DNA from: Rhopalosiphum padi
Taxonomy: Eukaryota > Arthropoda > Insecta > Hemiptera > Aphididae
Length of the DNA stretch: 64,000 nucleotides
Assembly (NCBI RefSeq): GCF_020882245.1
Contig: NC_083598.1
Span: 57,573,858 to 57,637,857 of the forward strand
Direction: 5' to 3'
Shown: piece after piece, positions 50,501 to 64,000 of the stretch
Layout of the letters: every line of letters starts with the position of its first letter
How positions within the stretch are numbered: the first letter of the stretch is position 1
Made by a program: the position numbers and the translations under genes
The notes under the pieces: model-generated
Databases searched by the model: none
The model's input: only the letters and a program-made list of their open reading frames with translations
What the model was told of the DNA's origin: nothing

Positions 50501-53500
50501 TCAACCACGTGGTTTGGACAGATTCGGTTTAATTATGTTTGACCCGTTAGTCTATCGCACAAGATAAATATTGTTCGATCGAAATGAGGACGAAAAGTAT
50601 GAACGAAATATTATACTGCCTACCGCGGTGGTATTGTAAAACGTTCGATCGTAGACGGGCTATTCCGCAAAGCAACAAACAGTAATACGAGCAACGAATC
50701 ATTAATATTAAGATTGTTGTATGCAAAACACACACTATGATAACAATATTATTATGTTGCCACAACGGAAAGTATCCATATAAATGGTGTTCTGATCATA
50801 CTGCTGATAATGTGTGCAGTATTCCTTGCGCGCAATTAAACTTGGCGAAAAACGATTAATTCGCTGAATACATTTACACGGAATAAAAATATGCGGAGCC
50901 GCTTGTGAAATCAATTTTGTTATTATAATACATAATTATTATGGGAGAACTGTTTTACTTCATAACATGGTATGTGCTATTTATATAACTCATATTGTTT
51001 ATATTATAATATTCAATTTAAAATTTACAACAATTAAATGCACAACTAATAATATTTTATTATCATCAAGTCATAAATTCCGAGTTTTGAGCGATAACGG
51101 GCCACGAGTCACGACAACCTATGATAGAAATAAAAAAGGATTTGTTTTAACATGGTCATTTTGCCAGAATCATAGGTAAATTAATTTTTCAATTCAAATA
51201 GTTAATGTATATAAAATCGCCATATTCTATGCATGGATCAATGATCGGGTTTTTTAAACTAAATCATATAATAAACCGTTAATATCTCAGCAAAAAAAAA
51301 AAAATCTTTAAAACATACATAATTCCTTTGTAATAGAAAACCATTAAAAAAATAGTAATATTTAATCAAAGGGCAATAATTTTTTTGGTGGTGATTTTAT
51401 AGATGATTTTAGTAAATTTCTTATTATTTGATGATGGCAAAAAATAACATATACGTATTCAAAATACCGAGTGGTAATTTAGTCACGTTGAATAGTTATA
51501 AGTATTCAAAATAATACAACAACTGTTTTCTAAATTTATTGTAATTTTCTTCAGATTTTGTTTATGTATGAGTTTTTTCAAATTTTCAAATTACAATATT
51601 TTGTCGGAAATCTAATTTTCAGTTAATTTAAAATCATTTCTTTGTCAGAAACTTTATATAGAACACAACAATATAAACATTTTATTTGCAAACTGTATTA
51701 TCAATCAAAAACATAGGTTACAAAATGTACATAAATTTTAACACAATATGTATAATGATAATAACAAAATTGTAGAATGTATCGGTTGTAAAATGATATG
51801 TAATAATTTGAGATTCTTTTATAAATTATCATAGAAATATTTATTTCTAAACATAAAAACTGTGTACTTGCCATGAATAATACATAATATATATATATAT
51901 ATCAAAAGTCTGTAATTTCAATATACTTGACTTCAAATATAATTTGCGCTTTATAAAACTACTACATTTTATTTTTGTTAATTTTAAATTAAAATATACT
52001 AAAAAAAAAATGATTACATTTTAAAATTTGTTTATTTAATAATTATAACAAAACAATATAACTCAAACTAATAAGTATTAAGTATAAATTAAAATTGTTG
52101 AAAGTTTTTTTGAAATTAAAAATTAAAAAATATTAAACGTTTTTAGTTTTATCTTAATTATTAATGAATTGTCCAAAAACTATTTATTATTGAAACAAAG
52201 TTAATATAATTATAGTTTTTAACTCTTCATTGACAAATATATTAAAATAATTAAATAAAAATTGTTATTTTAATACAAATATTGCATTTTAATTGTGTTA
52301 ATATGTGTTTTTAAATGTAAGCATATATTTTTAGCGTTTCAAATAATTATAAAATAATAAAATATTAGGCAACTTTTTTTGTAAAAAAAGAAAATATACT
52401 AAAAATAAATAACTACTTTAAATTGTGATTTTATTGCTGATACAAATGATAATATATTATATTCACATTTTAATTTGATTATTCTTATACATGTATATGA
52501 ATATAATTTGTATTTTACGTAACTCTCAATAAATTTGATAAATAAATCAATAAAAATAATAATAAACATAATAGGTAAATTAAAATAATAATGTATGCTA
52601 ATATAATTATTCTAAAAGGAACAGTTGTATTGATAATATTACGAAGTCTATACATTATTCAAATAAACTTAATTTACAACTAATTGATATGTGCTCTTAG
52701 CTTTTTTATACCAATTAGTATAGTATAGACCTTTTATTTTTTAATTTTGATATTAAAGCGACAAAATATTTAATGTATAGATAAAATATAATAATATAAC
52801 GATGTTATTCGAGTACCTTCATAAATTATTCTTATTAGTAAAACAAATAGTATTCTGAAACTTAAAAAATATTTTTATATGTGTATGTAACAAATATTTA
52901 AAAAATTTAATATTTCAACAAATTTCTAATAAATTATATTAATTTATTATGTTTTATTATTCATAAAAATTGAAGTTGTTTTATTATAATACAAAAATAT
53001 TAAATATTTTTTTTTTATATGAATTCGTAGTAAAAATGTTCGAATAAATATAATTTATTAAAAAAAAAAACAAATAGCAAGTCATTTTATTGTTTAAAAT
53101 ATCTGGCATTTTTAAACCTGTTAATATCAGTTATTTCAAAAAACGTGTATTGTATGGTTTTAATTTTTTAATAATGTAATATTATTATTAAATAATTTTT
53201 ATTAATTTTTCAATTACTACGATTTAATCGTTTAATGAAATTGTATGTACGAGTATAAGAATGTTATTATATTTTATTTATTTACAATTATCGTTACTAA
53301 TTTTCAGAAAATAGGACAACTTTTATGAAACGATAATTTCTGGTTTATTTGTCAGTGAATAGTGTGTTAGATATGAGTAATAATAATAATTTGATTCACA
53401 ATCGGTAGGTATAAATTAGAATCCTAAAAATAAATGTATATTGTTTATCTATAAACTTAAATTCAGTTACCTACGTTTAGAATCCGGATTTTAATGAATA

Positions 53501-56500
53501 ATGCAAATAGTATTATATCGAAGTAACGTAAAAAAATATATAATATATAATTATGTACATAATTATTTTAATCAGTTTCATAATATTATTATTGTATATA
53601 TTCGAAAAACTTGTAATTTTTCATTATAAAGTTGAATATATTAAATAATCATAAATTCCAAGTAATTAATATAAAAACATCCATAAGAATAATATTTTTT
53701 TTAATAGTAAAATTGCCGAGTACTCCCTTACTTAATTTTAATTTACTACCATATTGATAACCCAGCAATTATAAAAAAAATTAATTATTTGAAAAATAAT
53801 AATTTGAAAATAAAGTCAGTGAAAATATGATTAATTTTTTTATTGGATTCGTACAGGTATTATAATATATGACTTTATTTTGAACATAGTATTAACTGTA
53901 AAGACTATAATTCAATTTATTCGTTTCTGTAATTATATTGTAATTTGTTGGTAGTTTATTTGTACATAACAAAGTACAGTATTTAGTACTTAATTAAACA
54001 TTTAAATATGGAGAATTTGTTAATTATTTTACCATTTCACAAATTAATAATTATTTGACGATACTTATTATAACAAAAAAAAAAAAAAAATCAACCAAAA
54101 GCCAAAAGTATAATTAACTTTTTAATTATATTAATTTTGAAGGCAACATATAATTCAATTATTTATTCCAGACCAAATTAATACGATAACTTAATAACTA
54201 TTGTATTGAAAAAAATTAATAATAAATAATACATAATAGTGCAGCAAAGTATACATGGACCTTTTAAATCATATAAAATATTGTTTAATAATAATTAATA
54301 AAATATCAATGTTTTCCTTATTATGAAATAGAGAATAAATAACGAGTATAGATATGGTTTTTGTAAAAGCCTTTCTAAATTTACCTTAAAATCAAGTGGT
54401 ATCTTCAATAAACCACATATAAAACAAAAAACCTTATTTCATCGAATAACGCAATGGTTTAAATTCAACCGGAATATTCATGCTTTAGGATTCACTTCGT
54501 GATAAGTTTTAAGACACAATATGTGATTTAAAAGATCAGGTATCTATTTAAGTTTTGAAATTCAAAACAATGATCACGTATTTTCTTATTGATAGAATAT
54601 AGCTGAAAAGCGCACGTTATGGAAACTACTAAATCTTTATATTATATAGTAGATGGTTACTAGATTTAAAACTATTTAATCTCATAAAAGCTATGCAACC
54701 TCTTAAATAAATAAAAATAAAATTTATATTGTCAGTGTATCATTCATCGATCGGTGGTTTTAGTTTGTGAAGCGTTTGATAAAGTTTAGCTTTAGAAATT
54801 TATTTAATGAAATAGTTTATAATTATACGTTTGTATTATACCTATATATTTATTATAGTATATCTACGTTTATTTTAAATTACTTTTAAAATAAATTTCA
54901 CGTTTAAACCTGTACTGTATAACTATCAAATAATATGTATTTCAATACAATATCGGCTTGTTTGTGTGACTGTGTTACACAAAAGCGTTTCTAAATGAAT
55001 TCATAAAGTCATAAATCGTACACGGTTAACACGTGGGTGATCCGTTGTATTCATATAAATTTAATGTTTTTTGATGTATCAATATAATAGTATGATATGT
55101 ATCAAAAACATTTCAAGTCATTTCTATTATGCACTATTATGTGGTGTTTTAGATAAATGTTAGATGTTTTTTTGTAAATTTAAAATTTAAAAATATTCAG
55201 TTATTATAAAATTTCATTTGAAAACATATACGTGGTTTTCACATGTTTTCACTTTGATACAAAAAAATGCCAGTGCACGTTTAGGATCATGTGAAAATTA
55301 AATCGATCATAGTATATTATGGTAAACGACGGATCGTTGGTAAATTTTAATGGTCTGAAGCTATTATTATATAATAATGATGATGATGGTTTAGTTTGGT
55401 GAGTGTTTCGTTGGGCAGTCCTGGGATTGTCTGGGACAGAGGGTTGAAAAGCGCGGAAGTCGACGCGTCCAATTCTCGGAGGGCTATGAAAAGGACTAGA
55501 CTATCATTTTCGAGAGTCTTTGCAAAAACAACGGCTAATGATCCAAAGACAATTAACACGTCGTAAATCTACCGTAGCTCACCACGCTGGTAATAATGTT
55601 TTCAACGACCACGAAACAAATTAAATCGTTTCATGCGCTATACCTACCTATATCTATACATCACCGTTATCTATACTACCTAATAGATAACCGCGATTTA
55701 CATATAGATCGAAAGTGGGCGGTTACCTTTTTTTATATAATAAGTGAGTTCTGCAATTGAAATTGATGTGTTGAACTGAAAAATGTGATTTTTTTTGTGT
55801 CTAGCTGAATTGTTGACGACGCGTGATTCGTATATATGTTTAGATCGCATATCGATTTTGAAACGGCAGTTTTTTTTTCCTCTTTTAAGTCATTATACTT
55901 GTATATAGGTTGCGTGAACAGAATCGATAATATAATATATTATTATTATTATTATATTATAAGACGTTATGATGAATTAGATACGACAACGACGGCGAAA
56001 GACAGTACTACAACGTTTAGACGGGCAGACTGCAGCGTATACGCGTCTATTGATAGAGAACTTTTCCATTAATGTATTGAAACTAATTGGAACTTGCCAC
56101 GATATGCTATAATGGGAGAAATAATATTATTATAACAGATACAACACTGTCGGATGGTGAAATGCCTCGTTAGCGCGCCAGTTCAATGCGCGATAGTATC
56201 CACCGTACTGTATATAGCGACGGTCACAAAACCACCGTATACGGAAAATGCGAATGCGTATTGCGTACTGTGTATAATATAATATATTATATATTTTTTT
56301 TAACACGTTCAACTGTGTATATACAACATTAAGATCCACTATAGCGCGTGTTAGTTCATTTGGTGCGCATAATAATGTATATCTGGCACCGCGATTCGGC
56401 CGATCCGGTCATATTGTAATATTATATAATTCGAAATTATGGTCCCTATAAACTTAGGCGCTTTCTAAGCCAGTCGAAATACACGCCTGTGTATATTATT

Positions 56501-59500
56501 ATCATAAATTTGATCGAACACTCCATAATTATTTGCGAGTTGCGTATAGACATGTTTGATCTCGGGCCCGTATAAACATATAGGGTGATGTGGAGTAATA
56601 GCTTTTATTAAGTCCAATGCGATTACATTATGTGAAAACGTATAAGTTGAAATAAAATATACTGTCGCTAAATATTTTAATTTTCTGAGTTTCAGACAAA
56701 AATCAATTTTTGGATCAAAGTTGTGATAATTATTATCAAAGAGTATAATCAAAACTCGTGCCAACACCCGTGTGTGTGTATGCGCGTATGACTGCATATA
56801 TATATTAACTTTGTAATTGTCAAGTTACAATAACTTTAAGTTATAATCTCTTTAATAAAAAACTTTGTTGCAAAGTTTATTAGCTCTAAAAGCGGTGTAT
56901 TGTATTATAATAAAGTTCAATATGCGATATACCTATACTTTGTATGATATAAAGTAAATAAGTTCAAGATTTATTTATTAATTATTTTCGTAAAACGAAA
57001 CAAAGCCTTTGATTAAAAATTAAGAAAGCAATAAATTGTCTAAACGGCTTTTGTCGAAATTTACACGGAATTTCTGGACACCACTTTATTTATATTTTAT
57101 TATTATCCGCAAATAGTACAATTATTTATAAGTAATAAAAAAAATGAATGTTTAAAAAAAATTTTTCAAAAAAAATTACGATAATTTGGTTTAACAGTTT
57201 AAAAATGTTTACCCATTTGAACCATGATATTATTACTACAATAATTATTTTAATATTTCATCGGTACACTATGCATAATACAACATTAACCGTAAATGCC
57301 ATCATAATACAAAGTAATATTATTCCCAGTGGTCAGTTTTTGGTATACAGCAAAATGTATAAGCATTATCACTATTTGTGTACACCATAATTTAGACGAA
57401 TAGTGTACTCGTATATGTGTGGGTGCATCTATTTAACATTATTTATAGTGACCTTACGTAATTTTAATGTTTGACACGTTTTTATTTGGTGTACATTAAT
57501 ATATGCATATAAATTATTCATCTAAAGCTAGGTGGTTTTAAGTTAAGTTGCTAAAGGTATCGAATAATGCAATTATATTAAGTTAATTATTATTATACAA
57601 AACGAGAAATATAAAAAAACTAGTTTGCAAACATTTTAGATCCGAAGTGGAGCTAAGAATGAATTGGTTTCATAGTAATGTGTGTGTATTTATTTTTTTT
57701 GTCATCACCTTACGGGACAGTAAAAACTAGTCTATTTCCAACTTATATTTTTAGTAACAAATTGAAATTAGTAGAACTTTGGAGTGGTTAAAAATAAAAG
57801 TTGTCTAATAATCAAAAAAAAAAAGACAAATGAAAAACTGGAATTTTTACGGTAAATCAGTTTTCAACAAAGTTAATAAATTTATTTTATTTTAATTCAA
57901 AAACAAATAACTTTTTTTCATATAAAATGTATAATTTTTAAAATATACCTTTTTTCGTATTAGCTATTTGTAAGAAATTCAAATTTACAATTTTTTTTTT
58001 TTTAGTTTTTGCAACCAAAAACAAAATTAGAAATTGGTAAAAATGCTTGAAGATGTATTAAAAGGTTTCTAATAAGTTGTATATAGTTACAATATTTATT
58101 TATAAACATTTAAGGTTAGAATCTTGAAAATATATCAAAAATCACAAATTATTTTTTAGTTAACAGTATTCTGTTTATACATAAGATCTAAAAATTATTA
58201 GAAAAATCTATATAAGTTTAGAAAACTAATAAAAAAAAAATTCTACCGGAATACCAATATTTTTTTTTATGGCCATTCTATATTTAAATTTGTATTACAA
58301 TGGATATATCCACCAATATAATAAAACTATTTATTCCTAATTAATTTTTGTTTTTAACTACATACTTGAAATTGTTTTCGAATGTTAATATTATAATTAG
58401 GAGACTCTTTTTGAGCTATAAATAGGCACAAGACATTTTTTTTTTTAAATGTTGATTAACAATTATTTGTTGAGTCAATTGTTTTTAAAATGTAATATAA
58501 GATCCTATATAAGTAATTCTTTTGTAATATACCTATAAATACAAGATCATTTATAACACATCAAGGTACTTTTTTATTGAATGTTTTTGAAGTTAATATT
58601 TTTCAAAATTCGTCAGAATCACAAACATTTTTAAACTACAAATAAAATACTTTATAGCTAAGGTATAAATATTTAATACAATGTCTCTTTTAACTTTTTT
58701 ACTCTGGAACTCAAAAATCTTGGAAATGTACAAATAAAATTATTTTTTAAATATATTTTTAATTTAAATCTGTTTAAATTACGTATTTGGACAATGAATA
58801 ATGATACGTCAATTATTCTGTTATGGATTTTACAATATATAACAAAAACATAGGTACTTAATAAAATGTAGATTAATTTTAATATAACGAATATTATAAT
58901 AAATATATATAATTAAACTAATTGAATACTAATAATAGATGTAATATTTTTGGAAAAAAATTATATCTAAATAACGTCATATTAAGAGTTAAATAAATGA
59001 TTGTAATAGCTATATTAAAAATAAAATAAATTATATAGTGTGATATAGTCTGACAGACCGCTCGGAATCGTTTTTCATACACAATATATTTCATAGAATT
59101 CAAATTTAGCACATCCATTACAGTGACCCACTCGGAATCTAATGTACAGCAAAGCGATACTCACTTATTTACCTTTTTTAATTTGATTGAGTTCAAGATT
59201 CTAAACATGTTCACATTATTGTACGAAATCAATCAACATTTCAAATCGATGCCAAAATTTATATTAGTTATATATAGTATATACATTGTTTCTCATATCA
59301 GGTAACCCATAAGCTATTAAGCTCTTGAATGCTGTTTATTTTTACTACCAAAGAATAAAATCCTTTATTATATACCTAGTATTTTATGTACACAAGATGA
59401 ACAAGCAAAGAATCGTTGGATTTCTATTTTCTAAAGCTGAATAGGTGTTCGATATCGCACTGTATCGTATATGTTAAAGAGTTAAATCTTTCCAGAATTT

Positions 59501-62200
59501 AGAAAATATCACAATATATCTTAAAATCGATTGAGACCCGTTGTTATTTGGGATTTGATATCCGTTGAATTTATTTGAAGAAAAAGATTAAGTTATTGTA
59601 TATAAATTCAAAATACGACCAACTGTCGTCATAACTCCCATACATCTTATAAAAAGTTTATGTTTCATGACCGGCCACAACCTATATCAACATTTTTGAA
59701 AACTTATCGAAATCATGGAAAATATGGCGTACGTAACATAATGCAGTATTATATATGCACGAAATTGTAACGTATATTATTCGTACCTGTGAATCCATGA
59801 CGCACTGTCGATTTATTTTTTTTCACATTAAAAAATAATCTTTTTTACTTTTAGTTTTGTACGTACCCACATAGATAACATAGCATACTGCCAAGTTATA
59901 TTTTAAACATGATTTTATGATTTGTTCCTAAACTATATTTATATTTTAAGTACATAATATAATGTAATATAAGTATTTAATGTATGTTTCTTATATTCTA
60001 AATATATTTTCACAATACGACACGATGATACAAAAGAATACAATTAATATAACTACATCGAAAATATACCACCTAGGCCACCATGTATAGACATATTTAA
60101 AAAAAAATAAACTTAAAAAGTTAAAAATGCTATTTTTTGTAATATTATGAAATTTTTTTTAAATATTATTAACTAATATACTACGATATAAATACGTAGT
60201 ATATAATATAATCATTTATTATTTTTTTATTCGTTATGAACAATTTTTGGACTTATCAAAATTCGTATTTATTTATTCGTATTTTGTTTCGGTATTATAA
60301 GACAATAAATTACCATATTTTTTTACAAAAGTACTAGAACGATCTCAGAATTTAATGAAACAATACAGCGTATTGTATACTATACCAAATCGATATTTTT
60401 AAATTTTTTTTAAATATTTAGAAACAGAACAGTATGATACTGTCCATGATCAATATTCTTATTTCCCCCGGGTATTTTGCCAATTAGTCATAATAACAAA
60501 TTAAATATACCTCAAACTTAAAACAAAGCAGTACTAACATAAAATATAGAAAACTTTAACTGGAGTAGATCATATTGACTTGATGTTTCGGCAATCAAAA
60601 AAGAACAATAGAATACATTAGGTTAGTATTTGTAGCTATATAATATGAATATAATTTAGTTACATTACATATATATATATACGTAAAATAATAATAATAA
60701 TAATTTATGTGTCATAATTAAATATGGTGCTTTAAGTGGAAATTTATTTTATTGAGTGACCAAACCTTCGAATATTTGTAATATGCTGCTTGTAAGTAAC
60801 TTTAAATAATATTATTAATTATAAATTAAATAAGACCCTCATAAAAGTTTAAAAGTTATAGATTACAATATAAAACTACAAAAAATGTTTAATTTTTATT
60901 AATATTAAAAAATATTGTTTGATTACTTTTTATATGTAAATATCATGCATTTAATAAGCATTACGCGTCACGCTAATATCCTGTCTTACCAGCATCCGTC
61001 GAGCCGATATCCTGTCTGTCCAACGTCCTTTGGTCTGAGATATAATCGGTTCACCTCAGGTTGTCAACTTATGGTCTTGAACCTTAATCCGACACTCGGG
61101 TGTCTCAGTTATTAACAGCTGGTCATCACGATAGAATATACTAAATATACTAGGGATATAGACTTTAGAGTGGACGATATTCTAGAAAAGTAATTTACAT
61201 AATAGCATAATATACTAAACAATTTTAAAGGTTGGTATTTTAATAACTGATGAGTAACATTATACTTCGAAGGTCCCTTAACACAAATACCTATTTCCGG
61301 TATCCCAGTGTGGTTACATTTTTTTTTTGTCAATAAACATTTGTACAGAATAATTTGTAAAAGACATTAAGCAATATTTTCAAATCAACATTTTAATTAA
61401 TAAATAGCTGCGATGTTGATGATAACATAATTACCTCATCACGCCAAACTCAAATAGCAGTATTCCGATTTATAATTTATTTTTGTTGTAAGACAATTTG
61501 TTTTGCACGATACTTAGAAAAATAATAAACAATTCTCAAGTTAACATATTCTAAATTATTTAATTTTAAATATATGTCACTCAAATTAATAATAATATGT
61601 ATTATGATTTTGATACGCTTTTGAATATAATAAAAGTTATAAATATTAGGTATTATTAGTCATTATACTCATTACTCATTACCAATATTTTTTATCGACT
61701 TATGCTATTAAGGATTTCGGCTTTTGGGCGGTTTATAAAATAATGTATAGTCGCAAATTGGTCAACAAATATTTTAAAAATATAATGTAATTATCCAATC
61801 TTGTTGCATCTACGAACAAAGTCTCCAGTGAACAGAAAAGTCCTACCTATATAGTTGCAGTCACAGCGGTTAAGTTGTAACACGTACTACCAAGAAGGTT
61901 AAATATTGTTGGAAACAAATATGTTTTTGTTAAATTTACTCGTGTCTACAGTAATTATTATTAATCATCTGATGCTCGTACAAAGTGACTCATTACATTA
62001 CACTTGAAATTTGAAGAAACCTAATCGAATAACAAACTCAAAGTGAAGCAGATTCTCGAATGTGGTTTCCTTTACTGGCACGAGATAATCCACGGAAAGA
62101 CGAATATTGCAACTTACCGACACCGGTACATAATAATAATAATAATAATAATATGCAATACCACAGTAATTATTTCAGTGGTTCGATAGCAAATGCTCTG
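47536..62200. other. A+T-rich intergenic DNA downstream of beat
   Basis: No gene could be supported. Less A+T-rich islets are at 49560-49920, 50400-50900, 55380-55570, 55800-56460 and 60955-61125. The more notable ones are discussed as findings. A pair of related short motifs, CGCTCGGAATCG and CCACTCGGAATC, occurs at 59058-59140. Short ORFs of 60-110 codons here are of the number and composition expected by chance. Confidence 0.6.
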
Positions 62201-62219
62201 TAACTATAGACGAAAAATG

Positions 62220-63330
62220 TAGTTGGTGATTTTTAATTCGCCCGTCCGTCAATATCTATGGCGAACGCGTATACTTTACGACGTGTCTGCACGCATTATG
62301 CGTTGTCCCGTCGTGCGTACATATTATTATTGTTGTGTGTGTGTGTCGCGTGTGCACTGTCGTGTGTAATGCGTCCGACATTTCGTCTTGACAAACGTCC
62401 GCCGCCCGTGTATTCGGGTTAATATGTGTACAACAGCCGAGTCATTACAGTGCGCGTCCTGCAGCAGTATAGTGCGGCCGGGAAGCGCCGGAAGAGTCTA
62501 GACACTCGGTCTCTCCGGATTCCCATTGTGATGCGCTCTACTCTCAAACTCAATTGTTATTGTTGTGTGTCCCCGTGAACAAAAAAAAAAAATAAATAAA
62601 TAAATAATAATAATAAAAATAATAATCATAGTGCAGAAAAACTACTCGAAACAGACGAAGAAATATATTACAGAGAATATCGCACGCACAATAAATATCT
62701 GACATAGCATGCGTATATATATATGTATATGGATTTCACTAAAAAAAAGTAGACAATTCTTTTTATTCGGTCCTAAGATTACCGCACCACGCGCTCCTTC
62801 CACGACGCTCGGCCAGAGGACAATACCGGATTCAATATTATATGTATATAATATATGGCGGGAGAAAGAAAAGGCGGCGTGGCCTTTATGCGGTGCAAAA
62901 GCTCGGGAGACCAATTTACGACTTTAACCATTGTTCTGCTACACACACACACACACACACATCGCCGGCAAACTATGTGTGGAATTTTAATTGCCCCACG
63001 ATTTGGCTTTTAAAAACCGAGCAGCCACTCGTTCTGCCGCCGGTCCAACGCTCATCATATAATAGCTATTATAGGTCAACGCGAAGAATCCAACTGCTAT
63101 TTAAACGACATTTAACAACGCCAAGTATAATAATTAAACAAACAGCTTCTTTTTTTCCCCTCCTTCTGCCCCACGTTTTTATTGCTAGTTTTGTTTTTGT
63201 TGTTGTTATTACTACTATTGTTTTTATGGTCAAAGAACAATATAATATTATTATTATTATTAACAAACCAGAATTTATGCGTGTACTCTTCGCGGTATTT
63301 CGACGCCACCGTTTACGATTTTTCTTTTGA
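62220..63330. promoter_or_regulatory. CpG-rich island, probable 5' end of another gene
   Basis: There is an abrupt rise in G+C and CpG (GCGGCCGGGAAGCGCCGG at about 62474, CCGCCGCCCGTG near 62400), with a (TG)n stretch around 62333, an A/AAAT-rich stretch at 62581-62630 and (CA)10 at 62941-62960. No coding exon with recognisable protein was found. The longest frame (62842-63330) is a mixture of repeat and hydrophobic low-complexity sequence. A transcript could run either way, and if rightward it leaves the window. Confidence 0.4.
62941..62961. repeat. (AC)n microsatellite
   Basis: Ten AC units plus A, inside the CpG-rich island. Confidence 0.95.
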
Positions 63331-64000
63331 CCTTTTCAGAAAAATGCGACAAATAATTCCACCAATTTTCATTTCGATGAAAAATAAATAATTGCGACAA
63401 TGACCAAACGTTCTCTACTTTATAACTTTCGGGTTCTGAATATTTACTTCTAAAAAATATTATTTCGAAAGAAACGCATTTAATGCTATTGAATACTTTG
63501 ATTCAAACTTTTTAATATAAAATACACAAACTTCAGAACTCGACCTCACAGTGGTAATAATAATCGTTTATTTTTGACCTTTCATATTATTATATTTGGA
63601 AAGAATAAGTACGGTTTTCTTTAAAACTATAAAAATATTTATGAATTCAATAACATTTTGGGTGATACTTATATTATTCAGTTTTATTTACTTTAATATT
63701 ACCAAACGACATTTAAAAAATATAAACTATACGTCATATTTAATTATTTGTAACTAAAAATTTTTTATCCTATTAAACAATAAAATTTCAAAACATGATT
63801 GATTGATATGATGATTAGATTATACGCGTATAATATGTGCAAAAAGTTTGATAATGTTAAATTTTCTGAAATTAACATGATGTGAGACAATAATGACGGT
63901 TCTTTCGATTAAAAACCTAAAATTACATAGTATCTACGTATACGTTTCGTAAAATATTTTGCTTATACGTTCTGGTGTAGCGAAGATCGTCAGGGTCGTG

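Noticed and set aside
62842..63330. + strand ORF of 162 codons
   Set aside because: Crosses a (CA)n repeat and T-rich tracts; peptide is low-complexity, with no domain.
1..64000. Bacterial features: operons, ribosome binding sites, CRISPR arrays, insertion sequences
   Set aside because: The split gene structure and composition are those of an insect nuclear genome. No direct-repeat/spacer array or bacterial coding density is present.

Overview
The window reads as nuclear DNA of an insect, most likely a hemipteran and plausibly an aphid. It is strongly A+T-rich, full of TAATAATATTATA-type sequence, and its genes are split by introns of 1.4 to 17 kb. One locus is an insect-type beaten-path (beat) immunoglobulin gene. 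The window also holds a decayed FLYWCH/MULE-type transposase copy of a sort I recall as abundant in aphid genomes. The order is an inference from these traits, not a database match. There are no bacterial operons, no CRISPR array and no complete rRNA or tRNA gene that I could find.

Main gene. Five exons on the + strand (15758-15963, 17317-17452, 25143-25276, 42726-42954, 47051-47115) join in one continuous frame through GT/AG junctions. They give the last 256 residues of a Beat-family protein: two Ig domains, several N-glycosylation sequons and a short hydrophobic C-terminal tail that could be a GPI-attachment signal. The exon with the start codon and signal peptide is not securely found. It lies in the first 15.7 kb or upstream of the window. 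CpG-rich islands stand out at about 9720-10600 (candidate promoter/5' exon), 19480-20350 (inside intron 2), 42700-43680 (around exon 4) and 62220-63330 (probably the 5' end of another, unseen gene).

Mobile DNA. Intron 3 contains a complete, very young LTR retrotransposon on the - strand (34592-39703). It has 996-bp LTRs with one difference seen, TG...CA ends, 5-bp target duplications AATAT, a primer-binding site that fits initiator tRNA-Met, and a purine tract next to the 3' LTR. Its only large ORF (566 aa) begins like a BEL/Pao-type gag. No protease, reverse transcriptase or integrase was recognised, so it is probably non-autonomous. Its leader carries four spaced copies of a near-palindrome, ATATATCGRCGATATC, built from paired CGATA sites. 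That layout recalls the repeated protein-binding sites in the leader of the Drosophila gypsy element and is the most interesting structure here. About 0.9 kb before the element, at 33040-33660 and weakly down to 32640, lies a - strand pseudogene of a MULE-domain transposase.

Everything else (1-9700, 10600-15757, most of the introns, 47500-62200) is A+T-rich non-coding DNA with microsatellites and a few unexplained patches of more balanced composition, listed as findings.
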